This document shows positions 36,247 to 48,689 of a stretch of DNA of 64,000 bases, one piece after another. The translations under genes were made by a program, and so were the position numbers. The DNA lies in assembly GCA_947311845.1 (NCBI GenBank), contig CAMZMU010000080.1, positions 14,021,444-14,085,443 on the forward strand. Reading direction: 5' to 3'. This DNA is from Poa pratensis. Its lineage: Eukaryota; Streptophyta; Magnoliopsida; Poales; Poaceae. Each line of letters starts with the position of its first letter. Position 1 is the stretch's first letter. Under the pieces are notes generated by a model that made no database searches, was not told the DNA's origin, and saw only the letters and a program-made list of their open reading frames with translations.

Positions 36247-36288
36247 TAACCATGGCACTTCTTTTTGGCTTGCAACTCTTGTTTTGTT

Positions 36289-36535
36289 GCCCGTGTCAAA
36301 ACAGTTGTAATCGTCTTCTTTTTGTCTATGATTCTCCAAACAGAAAACTTCTAGCATGCCGAGTAAACCAACGGTTAATTTCAGAGACCTAACATCACGG
36401 AATCGAGACACTGGCTCCTGTGGGTACGGTCGAAATTCCGACAGGGGTGTCTTTGTTTTGTCGAAACTAAATAAAGCATGAAGAAGAACGCCGCCGCCAT
36501 CGCCGCCGGAGAGGAGGGGGAAGAAGAGACCATAT
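36289..36535. repeat. Dispersed duplicate, copy A
   Basis: Shares long blocks with 36851-37190: TCGTCTTCTTTTTGTCTATG, AGCATGCCGAGTAAACCA, GGTCGAAATTCCGACA, GGTGTCTTTGTTTTGTCGAA and the GAAGAAGAACGCC tail. It is shorter than copy B in its middle and is interrupted by plastid DNA right after GAAGAGACCA. Confidence 0.75.
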
Positions 36536-36540
36536 ACACG

Positions 36541-36826
36541 CAGCAAGTTGCTGCGGGGATTTTTCTTCTAGCTCGGCTTTTTCCTCTTTTCATATCTATA
36601 CCTTTGATAATGACTTTAATTTCTTTAGGTACAATAACACTCTTCTTAGGAGCTACTTTAGCTCTTGCTCAGAGAGATATTAAAAGAAGCTTAGCCTATT
36701 CTACAATGTCTCAATTGGGTTATATGATGTTAGCTCTAGGTATAGGTTCTTATCAAGCTGCTTTATTTATTTCGTGTGTATCTCACAGGTGGATTTAAAA
36801 AACCTCGTGAATTAACTTGGGTCACC
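36541..36826 (+). pseudogene. Nuclear plastid DNA insert: ndhF fragment fused to petB fragment
   Basis: 36541 to about 36768 encodes [45 protein letters not shown], a conserved piece of plastid NADH dehydrogenase subunit F. From about 36770 to 36826 the same strand encodes [18 protein letters not shown], an internal piece of plastid cytochrome b6 (petB). The two genes are not adjacent in grass plastomes, so this is a joined mosaic. It is a transferred fragment, not a gene: no start, no termini, and nuclear sequence on both sides. Confidence 0.88.
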
Positions 36827-36850
36827 GTCGCCTCGATCGCCCCGGCGGGA

Positions 36851-37190
36851 ATTGCCCGTATCAAAACGGTTGTACTCGTCTTCTTTTTGTCTATGATTCT
36901 CCAAACAGAAAACTTCTAGCATGCCGAGTAAACCAGCGGTGAATTTCAGGAAGACCTTGCAGAGAGACCTTATATCATGAAATCAGTCTCGATAAACTCG
37001 GGTCAGATACCCAAAATCCGACAATTCGATTAATCGGGCAATGCTAGCTTATGGTCTCCTGTGGCTCCTGTGGGCACGGTCGAAATTCCGACATGCCAAA
37101 GGTGTCTTTGTTTTGTCGAACCTAAATAAAGGAGGAAGAAGAACGCCACCGCCATCGCCGTCGGAGAGGAGGGGGAGAAAGAGACCACCG
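36851..37190. repeat. Dispersed duplicate, copy B
   Basis: Direct-orientation relative of 36289-36535 (see the shared blocks there), with about 90 extra bases in the middle (AAACTCGGGTCAGATACCC region). It continues past the point where copy A is interrupted. Confidence 0.75.
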
Positions 37191-37660
37191 CAGCGTCGTC
37201 GGCACCGGCCTTCCCGCCGGTGGCCGGCGCCTTGCTGCCCCTCCCTGTGCTGATCTCCCCTCCACCGATCCGCCACCGCCCCAGCCATCCCTCTAACCTC
37301 CACCGTCACCATCTTCGTTTCCGGCGTCGGTGCACCTCACCACCACCGTTAAGTTTCTTGCTCGCTGGAGCTCGGTCCACACTCGGCATTAGGGAAGACG
37401 GGAAAGAGAAGAGGAAGGGATAAGGAAACGAGGTGGGCCCCACGTGGGCACGGCTTGACCGTGTCCGCGGTTGCTCGGGAAGGAGCCGTCCTGCGATGAA
37501 TCCTGGATGCAAAAACAACCTCGTCATGTATGGACCATAACGAACGTGTAGAGATTAGGGGCACGTTTGGCAGCCTGCAGATCCAACTAGGCCCGCCTGC
37601 TGGAACGTCAAGTTGTTTGGTTGCCCAGATTGGCTGGCTCGGGGGAAGGTCCTTTGAGCG
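37191..37660. other. GC-rich spacer, nothing recognised
   Basis: Pro/Arg-coding in several frames, resembling a first exon or UTR of an expressed gene, but no domain could be recognised. GGGCCCCACGTGGGC near 37436 contains a G-box. Confidence 0.3.
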
Positions 37661-37679
37661 TTTTTTCAGCCGAACTTAT

Positions 37680-38277
37680 TTTAGTCCTCGTTTACTTATA
37701 GGGTATTTGGAGTGTATTTTAGGGGATTAGAGGGGATTATCCCGCATCCTAGAAAATCTCCAATAGTCTGTTTACTACTTCGGTTTTATAAGGGATAATC
37801 CCTAGATATCCCCTACCAACCACATCATTTTTGGCTAGATTAAAAACTCTAAAGAGTTGTTTACTTCTAGTGTATTTTACGGGAATTGAGGGGATTATCC
37901 CGGATCCTGAAAAATCCCCAATAGTCCGTTTACTAATCTGGTTTTGGAAGGGATAATCCCTAGATATCCCCCACCAAGCACCTCATTTTTTCCTAAATTG
38001 AAAACTCTAAGGCCTTGTTTACTCCAAGGATTTTCTAGGGGATGGGAGCGGATTCGGTGAACACACAATCCTCACAAATACTCTTCCCCTACAATACACT
38101 AGCATGGATTAGAGTTTTTGTTTTATCCAGAAATGAGATGGTTGGTGGGGATATCTAGGGATTATCCCCTCTAATCTCCTAAAATACACTAGAAGTAAAC
38201 ATACTAGTGGGGATTTTTCGGGATCCGGGATAATCCCCACCAATCTCCTAAAATACACTAGAAGTAAACAAGGCCTA
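37680..38277. repeat. Cluster of a MITE-like repeat, direct and inverted copies (left part)
   Basis: Units carry TCCCGGATCCTGAAAAATCC, CCAATAGTCCGTTTACTA, GGGATAATCCCTAGATATCC and end in AAGGCCTTGTTTACT. Two direct units lie at about 37680-37855 and 37858-38030. Complementary units lie at about 38100-38277. The same family continues after the copia element at 48690-48890. Confidence 0.65.
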
Positions 38278-38382
38278 AGTCCTTGTTTCCTAGTGGTGTA
38301 TTTCCATACCCTAGTGGTTGGGAGGGGATTTGGTGAAATTCTTGGTTTCACCCAATCCTCACAAATTTCCACAAATACTCTT

Positions 38383-40458
38383 TGAAAGTGCATGAGCCCT
38401 CATGTGTGGTTTTGGTAATTAATGACAATCTCTATGGACGAATGGTTGCATTGAGCTATCCTTGTAGGGCTTGTCCATTGACAATGCTTGAACACCATGT
38501 GTTGGTATCAAGATTGAAAGAAGAAGATAAAGTGATGACCAAATCAATATCTAAGTCATCATATATATTAAGAGAAGAAGTTGAAGTGCAAGTTCAAGAG
38601 AAGCATCTCGAAGAAATCCTATGCTTGAAGCTTGTCACCCATTTGGAGATATTGGTCAAGTGAAGATGTGCCTTATAGAGGCTCTCCCATATTGGTGTAT
38701 GGGAGAGCGATATGTGAGTCTTCACCAAGCAAAGCACAATCAAGAAAGGTGGTCCACTTGAAGAGATCAAAATCGTCATCATCTAGCTCAAGTGGAATGC
38801 GCAAGGCACAGGCATGATCTTGATAGGGTTTCTATTTTACCGGTATCATGTTGTTAGTGGGAGACCGGGTCATAGGATAGACGGCGTACTATCAAGAGGG
38901 GCTCTCAAGTGAGTAACTTGATCGCATCTTTGTGGAGAGCTCAAACCTTTGGATACTTGGCATATCATCTTTCTTGGTTCTTATTTGGATTTTATCCATG
39001 TGAGAATTTAGAGTTTGTGTTCATCTCCATACCAAGGTCTAGTTCATCAAAAACGGATTTCATATGCATACTTTGTAGCGTTTTTTATGTTGGAGGTTTT
39101 GCCGGTTCATCTTTTTTAGAGAGGTTTTACTTTTCTACATTTGGTTTCCTTCTCACATGATGGACTATGATGTTTCTCTACATAATCTTGAAGAGCTCTT
39201 CGTTGCGATTCCAACGAGCCCAAGATCATCGAAATCGGAGTCTGGATGAAAAAGATATTGCAGTTTTCATTTTGCTGTTTCTGTCAGTTTTCAGCAGGCC
39301 GGATATTCCGGTTAAATTCAGACCGGAATATCCGGCCCCCAGGAAAATTGGCGAAATTCGTTTTTGCGTTGCATTGTGCGGCTCCCTGTAGTCCCCCTGG
39401 ATATTTGGGCCGGATATTTGCTCCAGGGCCGGAATATTCCGGGAAACCAGATATTCCGGTCATCACTTGAGCCGGAATATCCGGCCTCCTTGTTTCCAAC
39501 GGCTAGATTTTGGGAGGGGCTATAAATACCCCTCCCCTTCTTCTTCTTGGTGCTGCACGTTTTTCTCTCTCTTCCCCACCATTGTTGACCTTGGAAAGCT
39601 TGCCACTCTCTCAATTCCTTCCATGATTCTTGCATATCTGTGAGAGAAAAGTGAGAGGAGATCTAGATCTATATTTCCACCAATCCATCTCTCCTCTAAG
39701 TGAGGTGAACCCTTTGGATAGATCTTGGAGTTTCATTTGTTGAGTTCTTCTTTGTTCTTCCTCTCTTCTCCCCCCACAAGCATTAGTTGCTTTTGGTGGG
39801 ATTTGAGAGTGAAGGACTTGAGCACTTCTTGTGTTCTTGCCATTGCTTTTGTGCATCGGTTTGTGCTCTCCACGAGGATTCGTGGAAGTGAAAGTTCGTG
39901 AGCTTGTTACTCTTGGGTCTTTGGACCCTAGACGCCTTTTGTGGCGGTTGAGCCTTTTGTGGCCACTTGGGAGCTCCCAATCCTTTTGTGGGTTGTGCCT
40001 CAAGATTGTTGTAAGGGACTCGATTTCCGCCCAAAAGGAAATCAATAGTGGAAGGTGAACCGAGCTTTTGGGCAAGGTTCATCGGAGAATAGGGTGAGGC
40101 CATTTGTGGCGTTTGAGTTTGAAACTCACACCCCTCCAACGAGACGTACTCCCCTAAAAAGGAGGAACTCGGGAATACATCATCGTCTCCGCGTGCCTCG
40201 GTTATTTCTATACCCGAGCTCTTTACTTATGCACTTTACATTGTGATAGCCTTCGTGCTTGAAGTATTTATCTTGCTATCACTTTGTTGCTTGTCTTGCT
40301 TAGCATAAGTTGTTGGTGCACATAGGTGAGCCTAGTATATTTAGGTTGTTGGCTTGTTAATTTAAACACCTAGTTTTATTCCGCAATTATCAAGCCTAAA
40401 CCGGAAAAGTTTTAAATCGCCTATTCACCCCCCTCTAGGCGACATCCTTGTCCTTTCA
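38383..40458 (+). repeat. 5' LTR (2076 bases)
   Basis: Begins TGAAAG and ends CTTTCA. TATAAATA at 39521-39528 is a likely TATA box for the element. Upstream of it lie four CCGGAATATCCGG-type palindromes (39299-39484). Confidence 0.92.
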
Positions 40459-40460
40459 AT

Positions 40461-40473
40461 TGGTATCAGAGCC
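40461..40473 (+). other. Primer-binding site
   Basis: TGGTATCAGAGCC two bases after the 5' LTR, complementary to initiator Met tRNA. Confidence 0.9.
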
Positions 40474-40512
40474 TGGGCTCTCTTTTTGGGCTTTACCGCC
40501 TAGAGAGTAAAG

Positions 40513-42950
40513 ATGTCGTTTAGAGAATTAGTGCACGATCCACTTTATATTCGATGGCACAAATTATGATGTTTGGAAAATTCGCATGCTTAATCTTTTT
40601 AGGGACATGGGTCCAAATTATATTGAGAGATTGTAGATGTGGGTTTTTCTCCTCCAAAGGATTCCCAAGAATTATCTTTAGAGGATGAGGAAAACTCTCA
40701 TCTCGATACTCAAGTATCTAATGGTCTCATTTGTGTTTTGAGCGATGTAGTTCTTGCATCAATCATGCCTTTTCGGAACGCTCATGAGCTTTGGACCAAG
40801 CTTCAAGATAAATATGAAGTGTCCAACATTATTGAGGATGATTGTTCTCCTTCCACCTCCGGCCGTGATGAGTTCACAACTTCTTCCACTCCACCAACAT
40901 GTGATTTGTCACAAGGTAATGATATGGTGAGTGGTGATAGAAATTGCTTTGTTGATGGTGAATATTCTATTGACTATACTTCATCTCTATCTCATTGCAA
41001 TGTTCTATCTTTGGACTTAAACTCTCTAGCACTTCAAATGTCTACATGCTAGTGTTGATAGTCCTTGCATATCATGTATTAGTTGCTTAACTAAATCTCA
41101 TGATGATATGCTTTCTATGTCTTGTTGCCATGAAAATAATGCTTCCATATCCTCTAGTACTTGTGTGGCTAACAATGTAGAGGAATCCCAACATTTGTTG
41201 GAACAAGACATGGACCTCAATGGTGCTTCAAGCAATTCTTCATCATCATCGTCCATTACTCACTTTTGCCTTATGGCTAGGGATTCAAAGGTATCTCACC
41301 TTTGGAACCCTCTACATCTTGTGATGATGAGGATGAGGATTATTATGGATTAAAAGAGGATGATATTGACTCCTTAAAGAGAAGAGTGAGATGGTTTTTG
41401 TGCTCTCCCTAAAGGTAGTAAAGCTTGCTCTTATTTGTGTGAAATTTTGACTTTGCTATTAAGTGCAAGGAAATCATTGAAGAAAAGGGAAGGATCGAAA
41501 GAGAGGATGCTATGGAAAAAGCATCCTTAGAAAATGCTCTTGAGGAAGAGCATGAGCTTCGAGTGTCTCTTGAGGAGAAACTTGAATCTCTTGATGAAAC
41601 AAATGATCTATTTTTGCTAAAATCATTAAGGAAAGAGATCATGCTATTGCTAAATATAAAGTGCTTAAAAAGGAAAAAGTTGAATTTGGTGTTGGCAATG
41701 CTAGACTAATTGAGGATATAGAGAGACTTGACAAAGCTCAAAGGCTTTGGAAAGTGAACACTCTCTCCTTACCAAGTCTCATGATCAACTCCAAACTCAA
41801 CTATCTAAAAATGATGTGCCTAGTTCCTCTACTCCCTCATGTGATCATGCTAATATTATTGAGGAAAATGCTAGGTTGAATGATGAGCTTGCCAAGTTGT
41901 CTTCTTCCATTTCTAATGATAATGATGCTTGTGCTACTAACTCCACTTCTCGTGAAGCATCTATTTTGAAGGAGAATGTTGAGCTAAGGGCTCAACTTGA
42001 GTTGCTAACTAGCAAGTATGGGAAATTGGAAGAAAGTCATGAAAAGCTCTCTAGCTCTAATGAGGATCTTCTAGCATCCCATGCGAAGCTAAAGTTAGCT
42101 CATGAGGCTATCACTACAAAGGTAACATCTTGTGAGCCTCATGTGGACAATGGCACTACTTCTACTCTAAATGCTTTATTGCCATGTGCTAGTCCTTGTG
42201 ATTCATCCACTCACAATATTGCTAATCTTGTGATGAATTACTTTCCATGCCTTGTTGCTCTAACAATGAAGCATCTACTTCCTCTAGTGTTTTTGTTGAT
42301 ACTAACCATGTAGAGGAATTAAAAGAGCTCAAGGCCCAAGTCGCTTCTTTGAAGAAAGACTTGGAAAAGCGTCATGTTGGGAAGTCCACACTTGACAATG
42401 TGTTGAGTGTTCAAAGACGCCCCAATGACAAGAGTGGACTTGGATTCAACTCCAATAACAAGAACAAGTCCAAGTCTATCAAGAAGAACAAGGGCCAAGA
42501 ACAAGTTAAAGATTCGGCCAAGATTGTTTGCTTCAAGTGCAAAGTTGAAGGGCACCATGTTAGATCTTGCCCTTTGAAGAAGAAGCCTCTTAGTGAGAAG
42601 CAACAAGGGAAGAGGCCTCAAGCTCAAACTCAAGTTCTCAAGTTGAAGAACGGCCACTTCCCAAGAAGAATCAAGCTACCTCCTCAAGTGAGATTCAACT
42701 AAGAAGAAGGAAAGCCAATGTTGCTACATATGCCGTGAGAAGGGCCACTTTGCTTCTTCATGCACTAATGGTACCTTATCCAACCCCATTATTATTGATG
42801 ATGTTTATTCTCTTCGGAAGGATAAGGTTGGCAATGTGTTTGCCAAATATGTTGGTACTCAAAGTGGTGTCAAGAAAAGCACCATTTGGGTTGCCAAGCC
42901 TATTGTGACTAACCTCTTAGGACCCAACTTGGTTGGGGACCAACAAGCTA
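40513..42950 (+). pseudogene. Broken gag of the Maximus-like element
   Basis: Fragments in shifting frames. ATG at 40513 (MSFRELVHDPLY) soon hits a stop. Gag-type sequence resumes at 40639 (MGFSPPKDSQELSLEDEE, with ELWTKLQDKYEVSN). A long coiled-coil follows at about 41510-42390 (LRAQLELLTSKYGKLEESHE and similar). Two zinc knuckles follow: CFKCKVEGHHVRSC near 42531 and CYICREKGHFASSC near 42722. Two knuckles plus a coiled coil fit the SIRE/Maximus lineage. Several frameshifts and stops make it non-coding as written. Confidence 0.8.
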
Positions 42951-45900
42951 AAACTTGATCAATAGGTGTTGTTGGAGGGCATTGGAGACTTGGCTACATC
43001 ATGAAGAATTAAGGGATCTTCATCAATTATATTCTCTCAAGCCAAGTCATTTGGATTATATTGTTCTATCTCATATCCAATGTTCCTCCTTGCGGTAACT
43101 TTTATTTAATCATATATACATTGAAAGTTGCTTGCACCCTTGCATGTGTTAGGTTTTGTACCTTGCTAGTGTTTGTATGTGTTGTGCTCTCTACTTACTT
43201 ATCTTGAGTAATCAAGTATGTGTATGTTGGTTTGCACACCATTTACTTGTTTGAGCCTTATTGCTTTTATTTGATATCTTATCTTGTTGGCTCTCTTTTG
43301 AGAGATTAATGGACTATCCCATTTTGGGGGAGTGATATGCTTCGTGCACTTCACAATCCTAAAAATGTGTATACATGAGGAATACCACTTAGTGTTGATA
43401 TATCAATATTATCTACTCTCTATGTGGTATGTCATTCTCATGAGAAATTCAAATTCTATAATGTCCATTAATTATCTCTAGTTGGTTTTGCTTGCCTCTT
43501 GTTAAGAAAATTGGATTATCACATTATGGGGGAGTAATAAGCTTGTGCATATTACAAACCTAGAAAATGTGAACATGTGAGGTATTGCCACCTAGAATTG
43601 ATATTCTTCATTATCTTATTCCTATGTGGCATGTTTCTCAAACAAGTTCCATATTTGCTTAAATGCTTTTGTTCTCTTTTTGGATCTTGTTTGTGATGGA
43701 CGTTCTTGGTACGGCTTTCCCCAAATATGTTCGCATATATCTTTTGGGAAACCGATTGCTTCAAGCTACTCTTTGGAGTTGCTTTGCATGATCGCGTGAA
43801 TATTGAAGCTATCAAGAATATCTATCTAAGCATGGCTTTATTTCTATCCTTTGCCATATGCTTATTTGTTGTGAAGTTGGTCTTTAATATCATTCCTATA
43901 TACCACCGAGAATTATCTCCATATACTCCTTGTCCATGACAAGTGATACTCATAATTGTGGTGGAATTTGTAGACCATCTTCATTTTTGGCTCTTGCTTT
44001 GAATTGCCTTATTTTTATTGCCAAGGACTTGTTTGATCTAAATCCTCTTGTCATCCTTGTATCTTTTGGATCCTTGTTGCTCTACTCAAAATTTGTTTTA
44101 TGCTTTCTTGAGTTAGGAAAAGCAATGATCCCATTCGAGTGCATTTTCATTCAAAGTCATACTTCTAGATAATGCACTATTCTTGGGGAAGCTATCCTAT
44201 ATTGAGTAGAACATCATTCTTTAAATTGGTTTTGTATCCTATGCTTTCCTTGAACATGACTAGTGTTTGAATAATATGTATGGAAGTGATGATCCCATTT
44301 ATGTGCATTTTGTATTCAAATGCAAGATCATAAATAATGCACATATCTTGGGGAGCAATCCTATATGCTTTTGAACATTAGTTGTCTTCAATTGGTATTT
44401 GATCCCGATGACGTGTCTCTTTGGAAGACAAACATTTTCGTCTTGGTACTTTGTGCCATCATGAGAAGTGTAGAGGGTTTGGTTTATTCCTTGATGGTAT
44501 TTTCTTCATTTGGATCTTATTTTCATTTGGCATCTTTTCAAAGTGGTATCTTCAATCATGTGTTGATTTGGTTTTGATATAATTTGGACAATTCTTTTTC
44601 TTGTCACACTTGTGTGCTTTCTTGGTTAATTGGTGTTTTGTCCAAATTGTATCTCGTTTGGTTCTTGAAAGTCTTGTGCATGCATATTTACTATATGTAT
44701 ATCTTATGGCATGCTTACTTTCGTTGATCCAATATATAGGATAAACTCCATCAAATCCTAAATGGCTAAGATGTGCATGAAATTCAATTTCATATCAATA
44801 TGCACATATTTATGTGGAGTTTGTCCTATGTATTGTAGTTGCTCTAACTACTTTGGACCCAATGAGTTTGGGTACCATTTGTACTTGAATTTGTTTTAGG
44901 TACATTGGAGATGCATTGGAAGCTTGTCTCATTTACAAGGAAGGTGTTGTCACCATGTGCTTATTGGAGCCAAGCTTGGATGATCGTGAACTCTTATCTT
45001 CTACATCACCAATGCTATCTCGGTAACGAGTATCTACCTCATGCATACATTTCTAGCTTTCAACCTTGTGTAGGTTACTTCTTGGCATGAATAGTTGCAA
45101 TTGTTTTGGTTCTCGCAAAGTTCTTATCAAAACATCTTTATTGCAAATGTGAGCAAGCCGGGATGGTTACATATCAAGGGAATTTATATAATCATTTTCA
45201 TGATTCACCTATCCCAAATATGTTAATCTAGCAATTCTACTCAAAGTCTCTCATGTGCAATATTGATGAATTTGCAAAATCATTTGCCCTTTGTGATACT
45301 TGTTATCTTTCTCGGAGCATCCCAACTACCTTTGTTCCCTTGTGGATATTTTTGGATGCTATGATGAGATTGTGTTGGAGTTCATCTATACCCTTTAAGA
45401 TTACATTGAGCTTTGTGCTATGCTTTTAAGCAAAAATCTTAATGGTATATTTATGACTTCCTCTTGGATATCATGTTCTTTACCCTAGTACCTATTTTGT
45501 GTGTGCATGTTTCTTTGTGACTTATATCTTCATGATTGGTGTCTACTAGAAACTTATACACATGAGAGTAGTTACATCTTTAATTGATATTCCAATTCGT
45601 TAGTGACCACCCTTTTTATTACTTTTGATTCTTTGGTGGTCTCTAAAAGGCACAAGCTTTGCTTTTCATTTGGTATTCCTTTTGGACCTTAATAAGCTTG
45701 TGGACCTATTTGCTTCAACTTTTGGGTTGTGTTTATGGAAAGACATGATATGCACTATGTGCCACTTATATTGAACGACTATGTTGATGCTTCGCTCATC
45801 TTTGCATTAGTCTCCTAAAATGTCTCTCCTTATCACACCCATCTATTTTTGGTTGAGCAAGTCTTTATTTGTCGCTTCTTTCTCTTGTTGCTCAACATTT

Positions 45901-46645
45901 CCTTGTTGCAAGTTGTTTTGCTTCTTTTCTATCTTTAAGCCTTCTTGCACTTGTTTGTGTTTCAAAATGATCTAAGAGGGAGTGAGGATTCCATGTTGTG
46001 CACACCATAATGAAATGCAAATCCTACTTTGTGCACGTACCTTGGGGAGCTCTCTCTTGATTTTTAGAACACTTGGTTGATCTTATCATAATATCTTCTT
46101 GTGTCCAATTGTTCTTTTGGATCCTTTGATTGCTTGCCTCTTTTGTTGAGGTATCTCTCCCTTTGCTATTTTGTTGCAATCTTTGGATTCTTAATATAGT
46201 TTGATTTCCTCCTATTATTGATCAATGGAAATGCCCATTTGATTCTACTCATTTTATGAGAAAATTAAACTTGTGGAGGAACTCTCACTATGTTAGCCTT
46301 CCAAATCTTTTTGCCCATTTCGGCAATTGTTGCCAATGGGGAGAAGTTTTGGAGGGTTTATGTAATTCGGCTTTATACTTTGATTGGTTCTTAAGTATTT
46401 GCCTTCTTGCCTTTGCATTCGTTGCTTGGTTTTGTATATAGTGGAAACTCCACCACCGGTAATAGTTGACAATATATGCAATGAATTCATGTTCATACAC
46501 ACGTGCATAGATTGTGGGGGAGTTTGCACTATATATGTGGTTGGACTAACATCACATACTTTCGTAGTATTTAATGTTAGTGCAACCGCTCCTTGTTCGT
46601 TAAATTCCATATTATACACCCTCTCAAAAGAGATTGTCATCAATT
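42951..46645 (+). other. Non-coding interior of the Maximus-like element
   Basis: T-rich sequence with only short ORFs (none beyond about 120 codons). No pol or envelope-like motif was seen. It may be the remains of a 3' noncoding region brought next to gag by deletion of pol. Confidence 0.6.
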
Positions 46646-46647
46646 AC

Positions 46648-46662
46648 CAAAATGGGGGAGAT
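46648..46662 (+). other. Polypurine tract
   Basis: CAAAATGGGGGAGAT immediately precedes the 3' LTR. Confidence 0.8.
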
Positions 46663-48683
46663 TGAAAGTGCATGAGCCCTCATGTGTGGTTTTGGTAATT
46701 AATGACAATCTCTATGGACTAATGGTTGCATTGAGCTATCCTTGTAGGGCTTGTCCATTGACAATGCTTGAACACCATGTGTTGGTATCAAGATTGAAAG
46801 AAGAAGATAAAGTGATGACCAAAGCAATATCCAAGTCATCATATATATTAAGAGAAGAAGTTGAAGTGCAAGTTCAAGAGAAGCATCTCGAAGAAATCCT
46901 ATGCTTGAACCTTGTCACCCATTTGGAGATATTGGTCAAGTGAAGATCTGCCTTATAGAGGCTCACCAAGCAAAGCGCAATCAAGAAAGGTGGTCCACTT
47001 GAAGAGATCAAGATCGTCATCATCTAGCTCAAGTGGAATGCGCAAGGCAAAGGTATGATCTTGATAGGGTTTCTATTTTACCGGTCTCATGTTGTTAGTG
47101 GAAGACCGGGTTATAGGATAGACAGCGTACTATCAAGAGGGGCTCTCAAGTGAGTAACTTGATCGCATCTTTGTGGAGAGCTCAAACCTTTGCATACTTG
47201 GCATATCATCTTTCTTGGTTCTTATTAGACTTTTATCCATGTGAGAATTTAGAGATTGTGTTCATCTCCATACCAAGCTCTAGTTCATCAAAAACGGATT
47301 TCATATGCATACTTTGTTGCGTTTTTTATGTTGGAGGTTTTGCCGGTTCATGTTTTTTAGAGAGGTTTTACCTTTCTACATTTGGCTTCCTTCTCACATG
47401 ATGAACTATGATGTTTCTCTACATAATCTTGAAGAGCACTTCGTTTCGATTCCAACGAGCGCAAGATCATCAAAATCGGAGTCCGAATGAAAAAGATATT
47501 GCAGTTTTCATTTTGCTGTTTCTGTCAGTTTTCAACAGGCCGGAATATCCGGTCCCCCAGGAAAATTGGCGAAATTCGTTTTTGCGTCGCACTGTGCGGC
47601 TCTCTTTAGTCCCCCGGATATTTGGGCCGGATATTTGCTCCAGGGCCGGAATATTCCGGGAAACCAGATATTCCGGTCATCACTTGAGCCGGAATATCCG
47701 GCCTCCCTGTTTCCAACGGCTAGATTTTGGGAGGGGCTATAAATACCCCTCCCCTTCTTCTTCCTTGGTGCTGCACGTTTTTCCTTCTCTTCCCCACCAT
47801 TATTGACCTTGGAAAGCTTGCCCCTCTCTCAATTCCTCCCATGATTCTTGCATATCTTTGAGGAAAAAGTGAGAGGAGATCTTGATCTATATTTCCACCA
47901 ATCCATCTCTCCTCTAAGTGAGGGGAACCCTTAGGATCTCGATCTTGGAGTTCCATTTGTTGAGTTCTTCTTTGTTCTTCCTTTCTTCTCCCCCCACAAG
48001 CATTACTTGCTTTTGGTGGGATTTGAGAGTGAAGGACTTGAGCACTTATTGTGTTCTTGCCATTGCTTTTGTGCATCGGTTTGTGCTCTCCACGAGGATT
48101 CGTGGAAGTGAAAGTTCGTGAGCTTGTTACTCTTGGGTCTTTGGACACTAGACGCCTTTTGTGGTGGTTGAGGCCTTTTGTGGCCACTTGTGAGTTCTCA
48201 ATCCATTTGTGGGTTGTGCCTCAAGATTGTTGTAAGGGACTCGATTTCCGTCCAAAAGGGAAATCAATAGTGAAAGGTGAACCGAGCTTTTAGGCAAGGT
48301 TCATCGGAGAATAGGGTGAGGCCATTTGTGGCGTTTGAGTTTGAAACTCACACCCCTCCAACGAGACGTACTCCCCTAAACAGGAGAAACTCGGGAATAC
48401 ATCATCGTCTCCGCGTGACTCGGTTATTTCTATACCCGAGCTCTTTACTTATGCAATTTACATTGTGATAGCCTTCGTGCTTGAAGTATTTTATCTTGCT
48501 ATCACTTTGTTGCTTGTCTTGCTTAGCATAAGTTGTTGGTGCACATAGGTGAGCCTAGTATATTTAGGTTGTTGGCTTGTTAATTTAAACACCTAGTTTT
48601 ATTCCGCAATTATCAAGCCTAAACCGGAAAAGTTTTAAATCGCCTATTCACCTCCCCCTCTAGGCGACATCCTTGTCCTTTCA
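46663..48683 (+). repeat. 3' LTR (2021 bases)
   Basis: Matches the 5' LTR end to end but lacks about 40 bases present at 38685-38725 and about 20 near 39310. TATAAATA at 47738-47745. Followed by the target duplication CTCTT. Confidence 0.92.
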
Positions 48684-48689
48684 CTCTTC

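Larger units (their letters stand above)
38383..48683 (+). mobile_element. SIRE/Maximus-like copia element, apparently non-autonomous (no pol)
   Basis: A 10.3 kb element with LTRs at 38383-40458 and 46663-48683, both starting TGAAAGTGCATGAGCC and ending CCTTGTCCTTTCA. The target duplication CTCTT lies at 38378-38382 and 48684-48688. A primer-binding site (40461) and polypurine tract before 46663 are present. The 6.2 kb interior has a broken gag at 40513-42950. The remaining 3.7 kb shows no protease, integrase or reverse transcriptase motif in any frame. LTRs differ by several substitutions and two indels (about 40 bases near 38685 and about 20 near 39310), so it is older than the element at 10728. 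Confidence 0.88.

Noticed and set aside
36478..36798. 106-codon ORF that looks like a membrane protein
   Set aside because: It is the plastid ndhF/petB insert read through a nuclear start. The ATG belongs to the flanking duplicate and the protein has no independent meaning.
42951..46645. Possible envelope-like gene of a SIRE-type element
   Set aside because: Only short, scattered ORFs occur and none shows a signal peptide plus transmembrane layout.
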